This document shows positions 21,238-30,890 of a DNA stretch of 43,163 bases, piece after piece (position 1 is the stretch's first letter; each line of letters begins with the position of its first letter). Where the stretch lies: positions 1 through 43,163 of the IMG/VR virus record IMGVR_UViG_3300011258_000170; one strand, written 5' to 3'. The notes beneath the pieces are model-generated. The model worked only from the letters and a program-made list of their open reading frames with translations, did not search any database and was not told the origin of the DNA. Made by a program: the position numbers and the translations under genes. The stretch is from a virus.

Positions 21238-22527
21238 ATGATATTAAAATTAATACCTAACAGAGTAAAAGTGTGGTTTCTTAAACACCTTTATGCAGAT
21301 ATTGCAGGGATGGGTGATGGTGGAGATACGGAACTTGCACACGTTAATCTTAAAGAAGTAGCTATATTAAAAGCTCACGGCGGTGCTGGCACTATAAACC
21401 CTCGCACAGGCCTTGTTGAATTTAAAGGAAAAGGCGGTGGTGGTGGTGGCGGTCAACCTACAGAAAGTACTTCATACTCTACTAACTTACCTGAATATGC
21501 TCAACCTTTTTATGAAGAGCTTTTAAAACAAGCAGGTAAAGAAACTTATACTACTGATTCTGCTGGAAATGTTACTGGAGTTAATGCCATGCCGGTATAT
21601 GGTGGAACTGAAGTAGCAGACTTTAATGTAGATCAAACAGGCGCTCAAGCAGCTACAAGAACATTAGGTGCGCCATCACAAATTGCACAAGCTACAACTG
21701 GATTAACTGATGCTATGACTACAGCCGGCACTGCAGTCGGTGGTATAACTGATGCAAGGGCTTTTGTTCCGGGAACAATCACCGATGAGACTATAACCAC
21801 TGAAAAGTTTACTGACCCAGGTGTAGCAGCATCTTACATGGACCCGTATCAGCAAAATGTGACTGATATACAACTAGCAGAAGCTAGAAGACAAGGCGAT
21901 ATTGCTAAAGCGTCAAGAGGATTAGCTTCTATAGGACGAGGTACTTTTGGTGGTGGTAGACAAGCTCTAATGGAAAGCGAAGCAGACAGAGCTCTAGCTT
22001 CACAGTTAGGTTCTATACAAGCTACAGGAAGTCAACAAGCTTATCAAAGAGGTCAACAAGCATTCACACAAGACCAAGCTCGTAACTTACAAATGCAACA
22101 AGCAAATCAAGCAGCTGACTTACAAGCTCAACAGTTAGCACAACAAGGTCAACAGTTTGGAGCAGGGTTACAAAGAGATTTAGGTTTAGCTGGATTACAA
22201 ACTGGTTTACAAGGATCACAAGCTTTAGGTACGTTAGGTGGATTACAACAACAAACAGATTTACAAAGAATACAAGCACAGGCAGCATCAGGAGCAGAGC
22301 AACAAGCATTAGAACAAGAAAGACTTAATGTTGCAAAACAAAGATTCTTAGAAGAAGAAAATGCAAAACGAGCTATGCTAGAGTATCAATCTAATATACT
22401 TCGTGGTACCGCAGGCGCTTTAGGTTCAACAAGAACACAGTATACACCGCAACCAAGTATGGCGTCGCAGATAGGTGGGTTAGGTCTAGCAGGGCTAGGA
22501 CTTTATAATATGTTAGGACGAGGATAA
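21238..22527 (+). CDS. Internal virion protein, Gln/Ala-rich helical
   Basis: 429 residues. After a basic hydrophobic start (LIPNRVKVWFLKHLYADIAG) comes MGDGGDTELAHVNLKEVAIL and GAGTINPRTGLVEFKGKGGG, the same head motif as in the 666-residue protein. From about residue 210 to 400 the protein is a long Gln/Ala-rich helical region (QQANQAADLQAQQLAQQGQQ) likely to form coiled coil. Such composition is typical of ejected podovirus inner-core proteins such as T7 gp14. The end ASQIGGLGLAGLGLYNMLGR is a hydrophobic Gly-rich tail. Confidence 0.65.
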   Translation: MILKLIPNRVKVWFLKHLYADIAGMGDGGDTELAHVNLKEVAILKAHGGAGTINPRTGLVEFKGKGGGGGGGQPTESTSYSTNLPEYAQPFYEELLKQAGKETYTTDSAGNVTGVNAMPVYGGTEVADFNVDQTGAQAATRTLGAPSQIAQATTGLTDAMTTAGTAVGGITDARAFVPGTITDETITTEKFTDPGVAASYMDPYQQNVTDIQLAEARRQGDIAKASRGLASIGRGTFGGGRQALMESEADRALASQLGSIQATGSQQAYQRGQQAFTQDQARNLQMQQANQAADLQAQQLAQQGQQFGAGLQRDLGLAGLQTGLQGSQALGTLGGLQQQTDLQRIQAQAASGAEQQALEQERLNVAKQRFLEEENAKRAMLEYQSNILRGTAGALGSTRTQYTPQPSMASQIGGLGLAGLGLYNMLGRG

Positions 22528-22530
22528 ATA

Positions 22531-24384
22531 ATGGCTAATATAATACAAATACAAGATGATTTAAAAAATGTATCTGATCAAGATTTAGTTAACTTCGTTA
22601 AACGACCCACAGGTCAAGTTCCTAGTTATCTAGCTTTAGGTGAAATAAAACGTAGAAAAGAAACTAGAGAAAAATATCAAGGGCAAAAAGCTCAACAAAA
22701 ATCAACCGTTGCTGAAGACTTAGTAGCAGAGCAAGGCATAGGTAATCAAATGACAAGAAACCCAATGCCACAACCTACTGCAGGGGTGGGTGCACCACAA
22801 CCAGTAAACCCAGCAATGCTTGCATCAAAAGGTATAGGTCAGTTAAACCCTGGTGCTGTAAAACAAATGAATGATGGAGGTATTGTAGGGTATAAAACAG
22901 GTGATGTAGTACAAGGTGTACAAAGAAAAAATGCACAAAGATTTTTAGGTTCAGAGTTAGGTTTTGCAGACGGCCCTATTGCTTACCCAATAGGTACAGC
23001 TATAGGTGATGCAGCTAGCTATTTAAACCCTTTTAGTTATATGGATACTTATAATCCTAAAGTTGATCCTATTACAGGAAAAGTAGTGGGTGGTGTTGGT
23101 GATAGATTTGCTGACACAAAAGCAGAAATTGCAAGAAGAGAAAAAGAAAAAAGAGATATTCTTGCTAGAATGGATGCAGATGAAAAAATAAAAAAAAGAA
23201 AGGTTGAGGTAGATGAACCTATAGTAGAAGATGAATACATTGTAAGTAGTAGGCAGCCGGTAACAGAGTACGTTCCTGGATTGTTAACTAATAGTGTGTT
23301 TGATCAAGATGTAGCTGCAACAACTGAAGATCCAGATTTTGTGGGCGCAAGCATGGACGTTACAGATAAAGTTACAGATAAAGTTAAAGATACTGTTAAA
23401 GTTGATGATGATGGTGTTACAGACAAAGTTACAGACACAGTAGACAGTAAATTAGATATTGCTGATTTGGATATACCTGACATATTAAGCAAGGAGCAAC
23501 AAGACTTGTTTGCGGGTAGAAAAGGCGATAGACCTACAGTATTATCATCGGAAGACGCTTTAAAACAAGTATTAGAAACTAACAAAGCAGCAGGATTGTT
23601 AGCTAATCCTTTTGATCAAGATAGAAAAGACCTAGAAAAAGAAAGAGACCTACTTGAAAAAGCTAAATCCGATGCAGGTAGTATGGCGTTCATAAAAGCA
23701 GGGTTATTGTGGATGCAAAAAGGTAACCTTGGAGATGCTGCACCAGCAGTTACAGAATACGCACAAGCACTTAAAGGCTTAAGAGGAGAAGATAGAGAAC
23801 TTAAGAAAATGGACCTAGCGTTAAGAGGTGCTGATATAGCGTATAGACAAGGTAACGTTAAAGCTGCTAGTGATTTAGTAGCCGCAGCAGAAAAAAGACT
23901 AGATACATTTGATACAAACACTTTCACTAATATGCAACAAGCTATGACTCAAGGATTAGCTAACAGAATTAAAATCATGGACGCTAATATTAGAAAAGAT
24001 ACTTCAATAGCAACAGCTCAATTAAGTTCTGATACAAGCAAATATGTAGCTGATAAAAGTGCAAGTAAACTTGATGCAACGGGACAAAAATTAGCTGCGG
24101 CTAGAAAAGATCCTGCTTTTTATAAAAAAGGTCCTAAAGGAGAACCTGTATTTGATTATGCAAAATTTGCTTCTGCTAGTGCAACTACTATGTATCCAGG
24201 CAAAAACGAAGCGGACATAAAAATAGCAAGAATAGAAGGGTATCAAACAATACTAAAAGACATTGCTACTAAGGAAGGTCCTGAAGCTGCTCAAGCATTT
24301 ATGGAAGCAATACCATTTAACGCTTATATAGCAGCAACAGAAAAACAACAACAAAAAACAGCTGATAGTATTATAGGTCAGTAA
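22531..24384 (+). CDS. Internal virion protein, charged helical
   Basis: 617 residues. The N-terminal helix DLVNFVKRPTGQVPSYLALG followed by EIKRRKETREKYQ is a frequent opening of internal proteins in marine phages. It contains QMNDGGIVGYKTGDVVQG (the GG-x-V theme). An acidic low-complexity part follows (VTDKVTDKVKDTVK, VTDKVTDTVD), then a long helical region from about 360 with SMAFIKAGLLWMQKGNLGDA. Sits between the Gln-rich protein and the giant protein, as expected for an ejectosome component. Confidence 0.65.
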   Translation: MANIIQIQDDLKNVSDQDLVNFVKRPTGQVPSYLALGEIKRRKETREKYQGQKAQQKSTVAEDLVAEQGIGNQMTRNPMPQPTAGVGAPQPVNPAMLASKGIGQLNPGAVKQMNDGGIVGYKTGDVVQGVQRKNAQRFLGSELGFADGPIAYPIGTAIGDAASYLNPFSYMDTYNPKVDPITGKVVGGVGDRFADTKAEIARREKEKRDILARMDADEKIKKRKVEVDEPIVEDEYIVSSRQPVTEYVPGLLTNSVFDQDVAATTEDPDFVGASMDVTDKVTDKVKDTVKVDDDGVTDKVTDTVDSKLDIADLDIPDILSKEQQDLFAGRKGDRPTVLSSEDALKQVLETNKAAGLLANPFDQDRKDLEKERDLLEKAKSDAGSMAFIKAGLLWMQKGNLGDAAPAVTEYAQALKGLRGEDRELKKMDLALRGADIAYRQGNVKAASDLVAAAEKRLDTFDTNTFTNMQQAMTQGLANRIKIMDANIRKDTSIATAQLSSDTSKYVADKSASKLDATGQKLAAARKDPAFYKKGPKGEPVFDYAKFASASATTMYPGKNEADIKIARIEGYQTILKDIATKEGPEAAQAFMEAIPFNAYIAATEKQQQKTADSIIGQ

Positions 24385-24396
24385 GGACATAACATC

Positions 24397-27300
24397 TTGG
24401 ATAATAAATATCAAGAATGGTTAAACGCTAATCCTAACTTACAAGGTACGGAAGATTATAATATTGTTCAAGATGCAGCAATAAAATTTAATGTAGACAA
24501 TCCTGAAGAAGTTACTGAAGAAGTTACTGAAGAAGTTACTACAGCTCCAAATAAATATCAGCAATGGTTAGATAATAATCCTGAATTACAAGACACGGAA
24601 GACTACAATATTGTTAAAGAAAGAGCAAACAATAAATATCAAAAATGGTTGGACGCTAATCCTGATAAAAAAGATACTGAAGATTATAGTATTGTTGAAA
24701 AAGCAGCTCAGGAATACACTACTCCTCCTCCTATTCAAAAACCTGAAACCGAAGATAGCCCTGGATATTTAGAAGGTCTTAAAGGCGGAACTGAAAGATT
24801 TATCTCAAGTTCTAGAACAGCTTTGGGCGCGTTGCCTTTTGTTGATGCAGAAGAAGCGGCTATAGAAGGTATTGAACGTGCTGAAAATATAACCATACAA
24901 CCTGGAATGAGCTTAGAAAAAGTTAAAAAAGCTTACAATAATGATGGATTAATAGGTGCAGGAAAAGAATTTTTCTCACAAATCCCTAATGCTTTAGGTG
25001 AGCAAACCCCGCTCCTTGCATCCATATATACAGGTGCTAAAGCAGGCACTGCTGTAGCTGGTCCATATGGTGGTCTTGCTGGAAGTTTGTTAGGCGCATT
25101 TTTAATGATGACAGGTAGTAATATTGAAAGAAGAGCTCAAGAGCAAATAGCTAGGGGTGAAGACGTAGATATTAATAAAGCAGGAGCTGTAGCAACAGGT
25201 CTAGCGCAGTCAGCAGTAGAAAGAGCAGCGTTAGGGTTTTCAGGATTAAGTAAGTTATTAGGTATTAATTTAGCTAAAAATGTTACTAAAGAAGCGGCTA
25301 AAGAAGCTACAGAAAAAACAGCTAGAGAATCTTTAAAAAAAGCTATAGCTGTAGGTACAGGTAAGTTTGTGTTAGCTGAAGGATCTACTGAAATAGTTCA
25401 ACAAGCTTTAGAAAGGTATTATGCAGGTCTACCTTTAACAAATGATGATGCTAAATTAGAATATGCAGAGGCAGCTTACGGGGCTACTTTATTATTTCCA
25501 CTAGGCATTGGATCTAGAGTAAGTTCAAGAAGTAGAGCAAGAGATGAAATTAAAGCCGAGGAAGAACAGATAAAAGAAGACTCTAACGTTGCTCTTGCAA
25601 CGCTATTACCAAATCGAGCTATGTTTGATGCGGCTAAAAAAGACGCAGAGGTGGGGGATGCATCAACAGCTTTAGAAGTAGCAGTTGAAGCAGAAAACTC
25701 TTTAGATAACAGCGCACCAGAAAAAAGCAGACTTAGAAAAATAATAGCTAAAGCTCAAAATGAGCTTGATGAATCTGTCACTAAGCAAAGTGTTGAAAAT
25801 CAAAAGAAAGCGGTTGATGATTTATTAAAAGACACTCAAAATATACTAAAAGATTTTTACAAAGAAAATAAAAATGTAAAATCTAAAGTAACGCCAGGTG
25901 TTCTTGATAAAGATACGTTAACTTCGTTTGGTCTAAGCCCCAACTCAAAAGCATTTAAACGCCTAACACATTTAAACTTAAATAAGCCAAACAATACTAA
26001 ATTATTTTTAGATACTTTAGATGCTCATAAGGGTAAAATAAACGAACAAGCTATTAATGATTTTACAGCTGCTATAGAGGAGAATAATCCTAATGTCACA
26101 TATAGATTTAACAAAAAATCTGAGTCTAGTACAGATACAGGAAGGACTACAGTACTTGGCTCACGGGGAACCGGCCAAACAACCGATGCCGAGAGAACTA
26201 CAGCTCCTGACGGAGAAGGAGTGGGCGGCAATATACCAACTACTTCTAGACCTGGAAGAAGAAAAACAACTGTCAACGATACACTAACTGAAGATGTAAG
26301 AAAACAAGCAATAGACTTTATACAACAAGATCCTACAAAATCATACACTCCTACAACCCTAAAAAAAGCTTTAAGCGGTGCAGGTATAACACTTAACCCT
26401 GCTCAAACCACTACATTAATTAATCAGTTAAAAGTTTTACCTGGAGTATCTGTATCTACAGAAGTAAAAAATAACAAGCCTGTACAAAAAATCCAAGCAA
26501 CTCCTAAAAAAATAGAAGCTCCAGTTAACCCACTACAAGGTGCAATAAACGAGATAAAACAAGAATCTCAACAAACACCAGTAGTAGAAGAACAAGTGAA
26601 AAAACCAAAAGCACGTACTATTGATACTGGCGCTCCAGTAATTCAAACATTTGATCAAACTGTTGAGTATGTAAATAGGAGACCAAAAGGCGTAACGTTT
26701 ACACAAATAGAAAAAGAAACAGGTACATCCGCCGCAGTACTAGACAACTTAGCATCAGAAGGTTTAATTGAAGTTTCAACAAATGAAAATAATGAACGAA
26801 TAGCTAAACCTACAGAACTGTCTAAAGACATTAAAAAACTAAGAAATGTTGTTAGTAGGTTAAGCACAAGACGAAGCGAAAATGAAGATTTTATATTAGA
26901 AGCTCAAGATGATTTAAATACCCCACTGCAAATTAAAGAGCTTATAAAAGAGGGAAATCAAAGAATAAAAGATCAAAAATTAAGTAAGCCTAAAGCTGAG
27001 TTAACAGAACAACAAGAATTAAAAGCTCAACAAAAACAACAAGAAGAATTGCTATTAGAATTAGGATATGATAAAGCTGATGCAAAAGCTTTATCAACAA
27101 ATAAACGTTATGAAGATGTTGATTTTAATCCTGAAACAGATGATTTTCACACAGCAGGTAATCCTAATTATGTACAACGACCTGATCAAATAAACAAATT
27201 TAAAGATGTTAAAAACTTAAAAAGAGCTTTACAAAAACTTAAATCTGAATATGGTAATGTATTGGGTGAAGTAGAAACTGTATTGCTTGACACAATGTTG

Positions 27301-30300
27301 AAAGTGCCAAACCTACAAACAACAGGTTTTTCAATTCAAACTCAAATAAGAGCTAAAGATGGTGGAGCCTATGGAGCGTTTTCACCTAGCACTAATAATG
27401 TACGTGTACACCCCAATGCAAATATAGGTACTATAATTCATGAAGCTCTTCACGCTGTTCAAGCTAAGAAAATGAATGATGCATTTACTAGAAGTGGTAA
27501 ACCTAAAAACGAAATCGGTGAATATATAAACAAAATATACGAAAGAGCACAAGCTGCTGCTGGTGGTAGGTTTGATAGAGAACTAGATAACGTGTTTGAA
27601 TTTGTTAACTACGCTCTTACAGATGTGCAATTCCAAAGATTTTTAAGCGAGACAGCACCTCTAAACCCTAAAAATAATTTAAATTCTTTATGGTCTGATC
27701 TTGTTAATGCAATAAAAAGATTGTTTAACTTTTCTACTAACATACCTAATTCATTACTTAATGATTACTTGGTAGTAGCTCAAGATTTAATAGATGGACC
27801 TATAGATAGAATTGTAGGTTCAGATCCTTTATATAATAAACCACGTAAAAACGAAACAAAAGAAGAGTTTAGAGAAAGAGTATATGATGTAAAAACTGAT
27901 AACAAAAGTATTTTTAATCGCATTGCTAAAGGAATATTTAAAAGACCAACATCTGATGATTTTCCTAAAACTTCAGTATCTGGAAAGTTTATTAGATTTA
28001 GAACAAAAGTTGCTAATTCTAGTGCGGCTATACAAGAAGAAGCTCAAACAAGAAGTCTTAATTCAGTATTTAACAATGCCATACCTTTCCGAGCTAGAAC
28101 TGACATTATTATGGACGCAGTGTTACAGGCTATGGGAATAGCATCTAATTCAATGTCAAGAGGGTATGTAATAATACAAGAAAACGGAATGCCTAAAATA
28201 ATAGACGATTCTACAACTATTAGTGGTGTGTTTAATTTAGTTGGAAAGTTAGCTAAGAAAGTAGGAAATGTTGATACTGCTAATATGATGGTGCAAGAGT
28301 ATTTAATTGGTAGAAGGCTGCAGGGTGAACAACAACTAAACGAAGATCGTGATAGAAGAATAAGCGAATTAGAAAACAAAAGATCTAACACTAAAAACAA
28401 AAGTGAAAAAAAGAATATAACTGAAAAAATTAACCGTGTAAGAAAACAAAAAACAGAAATGTCTGACGATAACAAGCGTACTTTAGCTGATAAAGATTAT
28501 CTTGTGTCTGAACAACAATACCCTGAACTACAACAAATATCAATGATGTTAAATACAATACAACAACGCAATATTGATTTGTTAGAAAATACAGGTGTGT
28601 ATAGTAAAGAAAAAGCAGATGTGTTTAGAAGTCGTGATTGGTATGTGCCTTTAAACAAAACTCTTGAAGATTTAAACTTAGATCAAAATGGAATAAAAGA
28701 ATTTTTTAGAGGATATACTGATATAGGTCAAGAGTATAAATATAAAGGAGGCAGTGATAAAAAAACTGAAAATGTATTAGATAACTTTGTAATAAAACAT
28801 TACTGGTCTGTAAATGCAGCTTTAAGAAATCATGGTGATCAAGAAGCAGCTAATTTTGTAGGTATAAGAAACAAAGAAAAGATTAAAGCTTTAGAAGAAC
28901 AAGCAAAAACAAAAGAAGGTTTAACTGTAAAACAAAAGAAACAACTTGATCGTATAAAAGATGAAAACCCTGATGATATTGTAACTTATACTTCTACAGC
29001 ATCTATACCTGATGATAGACAAGGTTTTGTTGCTGAATTAATAGTTAATGGAGAAAAAGTGTATGTTGATTATGCGGATATAAACTACGCAGAGGCCTTA
29101 AAAGGTGCTTCTGCTCCATTGCTAGACACTAGTTGGATGTCTAGTTTTGCTACATTATTAAGACAAACTATTACAGCTAACCCTGTATTTCAAGCATATC
29201 AAGTATTTAACGACGCAATGGGTTCTGCTCTTTACTCAGGAACTAAAAACCCTGGACAGTTAGCAATGAGAGTTTTGCAAAGTTACATTAAAATTAGACA
29301 AGACCCTAACTCTCCTATACTAAAACAAATGGAAGCTTTAGGAGTTGTTGGCGGGTATGGTCTAACTGGAAAAGAAGTTATAGGAAAAACTAGACGAAAA
29401 TATGGATTATTGCCTGAAAGTAAAATGAGAAGCTTATTTGCTTACTTTGAAGATTTAGCTACTCATTCTGATATGGCTCAACGTGCAGCTAATTTTGAAC
29501 AAGCATTGTTAGATACAGGCGGAGTCGTGCAGCCTGACGGTACTATAAAAGGTGGAAATGAAATACTAGCTGTTAATAAAGCTATAAATATTATTAACTG
29601 GAATAAAAAAGGTAGCAGTCAAAATTTAAGGTTGTTTACACACACTATACCTTTTTTAAATGCGTACATACAAGGTATGGACATAATTATAAATGTAATG
29701 AGAGGTAAATTTGTTTCAGACCAAGAAAAAAAACTTGCAATAAAATTGTTTGCAGTAACATCAGCAAAACTTATGTTTCTTAATCTTATATACTCAGCTG
29801 CGGTAGGGGGTAATGATGAGTATGAAGCCTTACCTGATCAAGAAAAAATTAGAAAATATATTATTCCAGGCACGGGAGTAGGTATTCCAGTTCGTGGTGA
29901 GTTAGCTTTTTTATTTAAAATGTTGCCTGAAGGTATATACAATATTGTTACCAAAGAAGGAACTAATAGTGAATTAGATGCAAGAAGAGTAAGGCAAGCT
30001 ATAACAGATACTTTTTTTGGAGGATTTTTAGCGCCAACTTTATTTCCACAAGCTGTAAAAGCGCCTATAGAAGTGATGACAAATTATAGCTTTTTTACAG
30101 GTGATCCTATTGTAAGTGCCTATCAACAAAAGAAAGAAACTAATTTACAAGTTAATCAAGGAACTTCTTATATAGCTAAAGGTTTAGGAGAAGTAGGTAT
30201 ATCACCATTAAAAACTGACCATTTTATTAGAGCTACTACGGGAACTGTTGGAATGGCTGCTACACAATTAATAGATGGAATAATAAATCAATTTGTAGAT

Positions 30301-30693
30301 AACCCAACAGCAACTACACCTATAGATAAAAGAGCTCCTGTTAGTGCTATATTGTATAGTCGAAATGGGCGAGGGGCTTTAAATATGTTTTACGATTTAA
30401 AAGACATGTCTGACAGAGTAACTAACTCTTTAAACGCAATGTCAGGCGAAGAAAAAGCGGAGTATCGTAAAAATAACAAAAAAATAATAAGTTCTCGTAC
30501 AAAAATATTAGCTTTAAATGAAAAAATTAGACTACAAAGAGATAGAAGAAAAAAAATTATTAACAACGAAAAACTTAATCCTAGAGCTAAAGCTGAAAAA
30601 TTAAGAGTAATTGATGTTAAAATGAATAATATATTAAAAGGAGTAGCTAAGCTTAGAGTAGACGCTGATCTTCCATTGTTTAGCACACGATAA
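24397..30693 (+). CDS. Giant internal virion protein with metalloprotease motif
   Basis: 2098 residues from a TTG start; AAGGA at 24383-24387 supports it. Three N-terminal repeats NKYQxWLxxNPxxxxTEDYxIV lie at about 3-24, 52-73 and 79-100. A hydrophobic Gly/Ala region follows at about 190-260. At 1013-1023 IIHEALHAVQA has the HExxH zinc-protease motif (His1015, Glu1016, His1019), preceded by IQTQIRAKDGGAYGAFSP and followed by a helical part with acidic residues. The C-terminal half is helical with hydrophobic patches (AVTSAKLMFLNLIYSAAVGG). This is the size and position of podovirus giant ejected proteins and large polyvalent proteins. It may open the envelope or trim host or phage proteins at entry (inference). 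Confidence 0.75.
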   Translation: MDNKYQEWLNANPNLQGTEDYNIVQDAAIKFNVDNPEEVTEEVTEEVTTAPNKYQQWLDNNPELQDTEDYNIVKERANNKYQKWLDANPDKKDTEDYSIVEKAAQEYTTPPPIQKPETEDSPGYLEGLKGGTERFISSSRTALGALPFVDAEEAAIEGIERAENITIQPGMSLEKVKKAYNNDGLIGAGKEFFSQIPNALGEQTPLLASIYTGAKAGTAVAGPYGGLAGSLLGAFLMMTGSNIERRAQEQIARGEDVDINKAGAVATGLAQSAVERAALGFSGLSKLLGINLAKNVTKEAAKEATEKTARESLKKAIAVGTGKFVLAEGSTEIVQQALERYYAGLPLTNDDAKLEYAEAAYGATLLFPLGIGSRVSSRSRARDEIKAEEEQIKEDSNVALATLLPNRAMFDAAKKDAEVGDASTALEVAVEAENSLDNSAPEKSRLRKIIAKAQNELDESVTKQSVENQKKAVDDLLKDTQNILKDFYKENKNVKSKVTPGVLDKDTLTSFGLSPNSKAFKRLTHLNLNKPNNTKLFLDTLDAHKGKINEQAINDFTAAIEENNPNVTYRFNKKSESSTDTGRTTVLGSRGTGQTTDAERTTAPDGEGVGGNIPTTSRPGRRKTTVNDTLTEDVRKQAIDFIQQDPTKSYTPTTLKKALSGAGITLNPAQTTTLINQLKVLPGVSVSTEVKNNKPVQKIQATPKKIEAPVNPLQGAINEIKQESQQTPVVEEQVKKPKARTIDTGAPVIQTFDQTVEYVNRRPKGVTFTQIEKETGTSAAVLDNLASEGLIEVSTNENNERIAKPTELSKDIKKLRNVVSRLSTRRSENEDFILEAQDDLNTPLQIKELIKEGNQRIKDQKLSKPKAELTEQQELKAQQKQQEELLLELGYDKADAKALSTNKRYEDVDFNPETDDFHTAGNPNYVQRPDQINKFKDVKNLKRALQKLKSEYGNVLGEVETVLLDTMLKVPNLQTTGFSIQTQIRAKDGGAYGAFSPSTNNVRVHPNANIGTIIHEALHAVQAKKMNDAFTRSGKPKNEIGEYINKIYERAQAAAGGRFDRELDNVFEFVNYALTDVQFQRFLSETAPLNPKNNLNSLWSDLVNAIKRLFNFSTNIPNSLLNDYLVVAQDLIDGPIDRIVGSDPLYNKPRKNETKEEFRERVYDVKTDNKSIFNRIAKGIFKRPTSDDFPKTSVSGKFIRFRTKVANSSAAIQEEAQTRSLNSVFNNAIPFRARTDIIMDAVLQAMGIASNSMSRGYVIIQENGMPKIIDDSTTISGVFNLVGKLAKKVGNVDTANMMVQEYLIGRRLQGEQQLNEDRDRRISELENKRSNTKNKSEKKNITEKINRVRKQKTEMSDDNKRTLADKDYLVSEQQYPELQQISMMLNTIQQRNIDLLENTGVYSKEKADVFRSRDWYVPLNKTLEDLNLDQNGIKEFFRGYTDIGQEYKYKGGSDKKTENVLDNFVIKHYWSVNAALRNHGDQEAANFVGIRNKEKIKALEEQAKTKEGLTVKQKKQLDRIKDENPDDIVTYTSTASIPDDRQGFVAELIVNGEKVYVDYADINYAEALKGASAPLLDTSWMSSFATLLRQTITANPVFQAYQVFNDAMGSALYSGTKNPGQLAMRVLQSYIKIRQDPNSPILKQMEALGVVGGYGLTGKEVIGKTRRKYGLLPESKMRSLFAYFEDLATHSDMAQRAANFEQALLDTGGVVQPDGTIKGGNEILAVNKAINIINWNKKGSSQNLRLFTHTIPFLNAYIQGMDIIINVMRGKFVSDQEKKLAIKLFAVTSAKLMFLNLIYSAAVGGNDEYEALPDQEKIRKYIIPGTGVGIPVRGELAFLFKMLPEGIYNIVTKEGTNSELDARRVRQAITDTFFGGFLAPTLFPQAVKAPIEVMTNYSFFTGDPIVSAYQQKKETNLQVNQGTSYIAKGLGEVGISPLKTDHFIRATTGTVGMAATQLIDGIINQFVDNPTATTPIDKRAPVSAILYSRNGRGALNMFYDLKDMSDRVTNSLNAMSGEEKAEYRKNNKKIISSRTKILALNEKIRLQRDRRKKIINNEKLNPRAKAEKLRVIDVKMNNILKGVAKLRVDADLPLFSTR
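24505..24540 (+). repeat. Three exact copies of a 12-bp unit
   Basis: GAAGAAGTTACT occurs three times in direct succession, coding for repeated Glu-Glu-Val-Thr between the first and second NKYQ repeats of the giant protein. In-frame units of this kind can vary in number by slippage without breaking the gene. Confidence 0.9.
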
Positions 30694-30695
30694 AC

Positions 30696-30890
30696 TTATA
30701 ATCGCCAGACTCTAATGCCTTGTATGCCATCTTCTATAACTATCTTATGTACATACTCAAACTCAAGTCTTTTACTTTCTTTCTCTATGGCTGCTAAAGC
30801 TGCTTTAGTATCTACTGCAGGTAAGAATATAGATGTTCCTGGTGTAAAAGAAGGCCAGTCTATTTGATAGTCTGTTCCGTTAGTTAACAT
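30696..30890 (-). CDS. Small conserved protein after the primase
   Basis: 64 residues. Starts inside the end of the primase-helicase gene (11-base overlap). It has DWPSFTPGTSIFLPAVDTKA, AAIEKESKRLEFEYVHKIVI and ends GIQGIRVWRL: one beta-alpha-beta unit with a basic end. Small proteins ending in G.RVWR are often found near replication genes of marine phages; function unknown. Its stop lies two bases from the stop of the oppositely oriented giant gene. Confidence 0.6.
   Translation of the reverse strand: MLTNGTDYQIDWPSFTPGTSIFLPAVDTKAALAAIEKESKRLEFEYVHKIVIEDGIQGIRVWRL

Noticed and set aside
26093-26287. 64-codon plus frame inside the giant gene, beginning MSHIDLTKNL
   Set aside because: Has a GAGGAG-like site before it and a natural-looking sequence, so it was considered as a nested gene, but it lies fully inside a long real frame and no homologous family is recognised.
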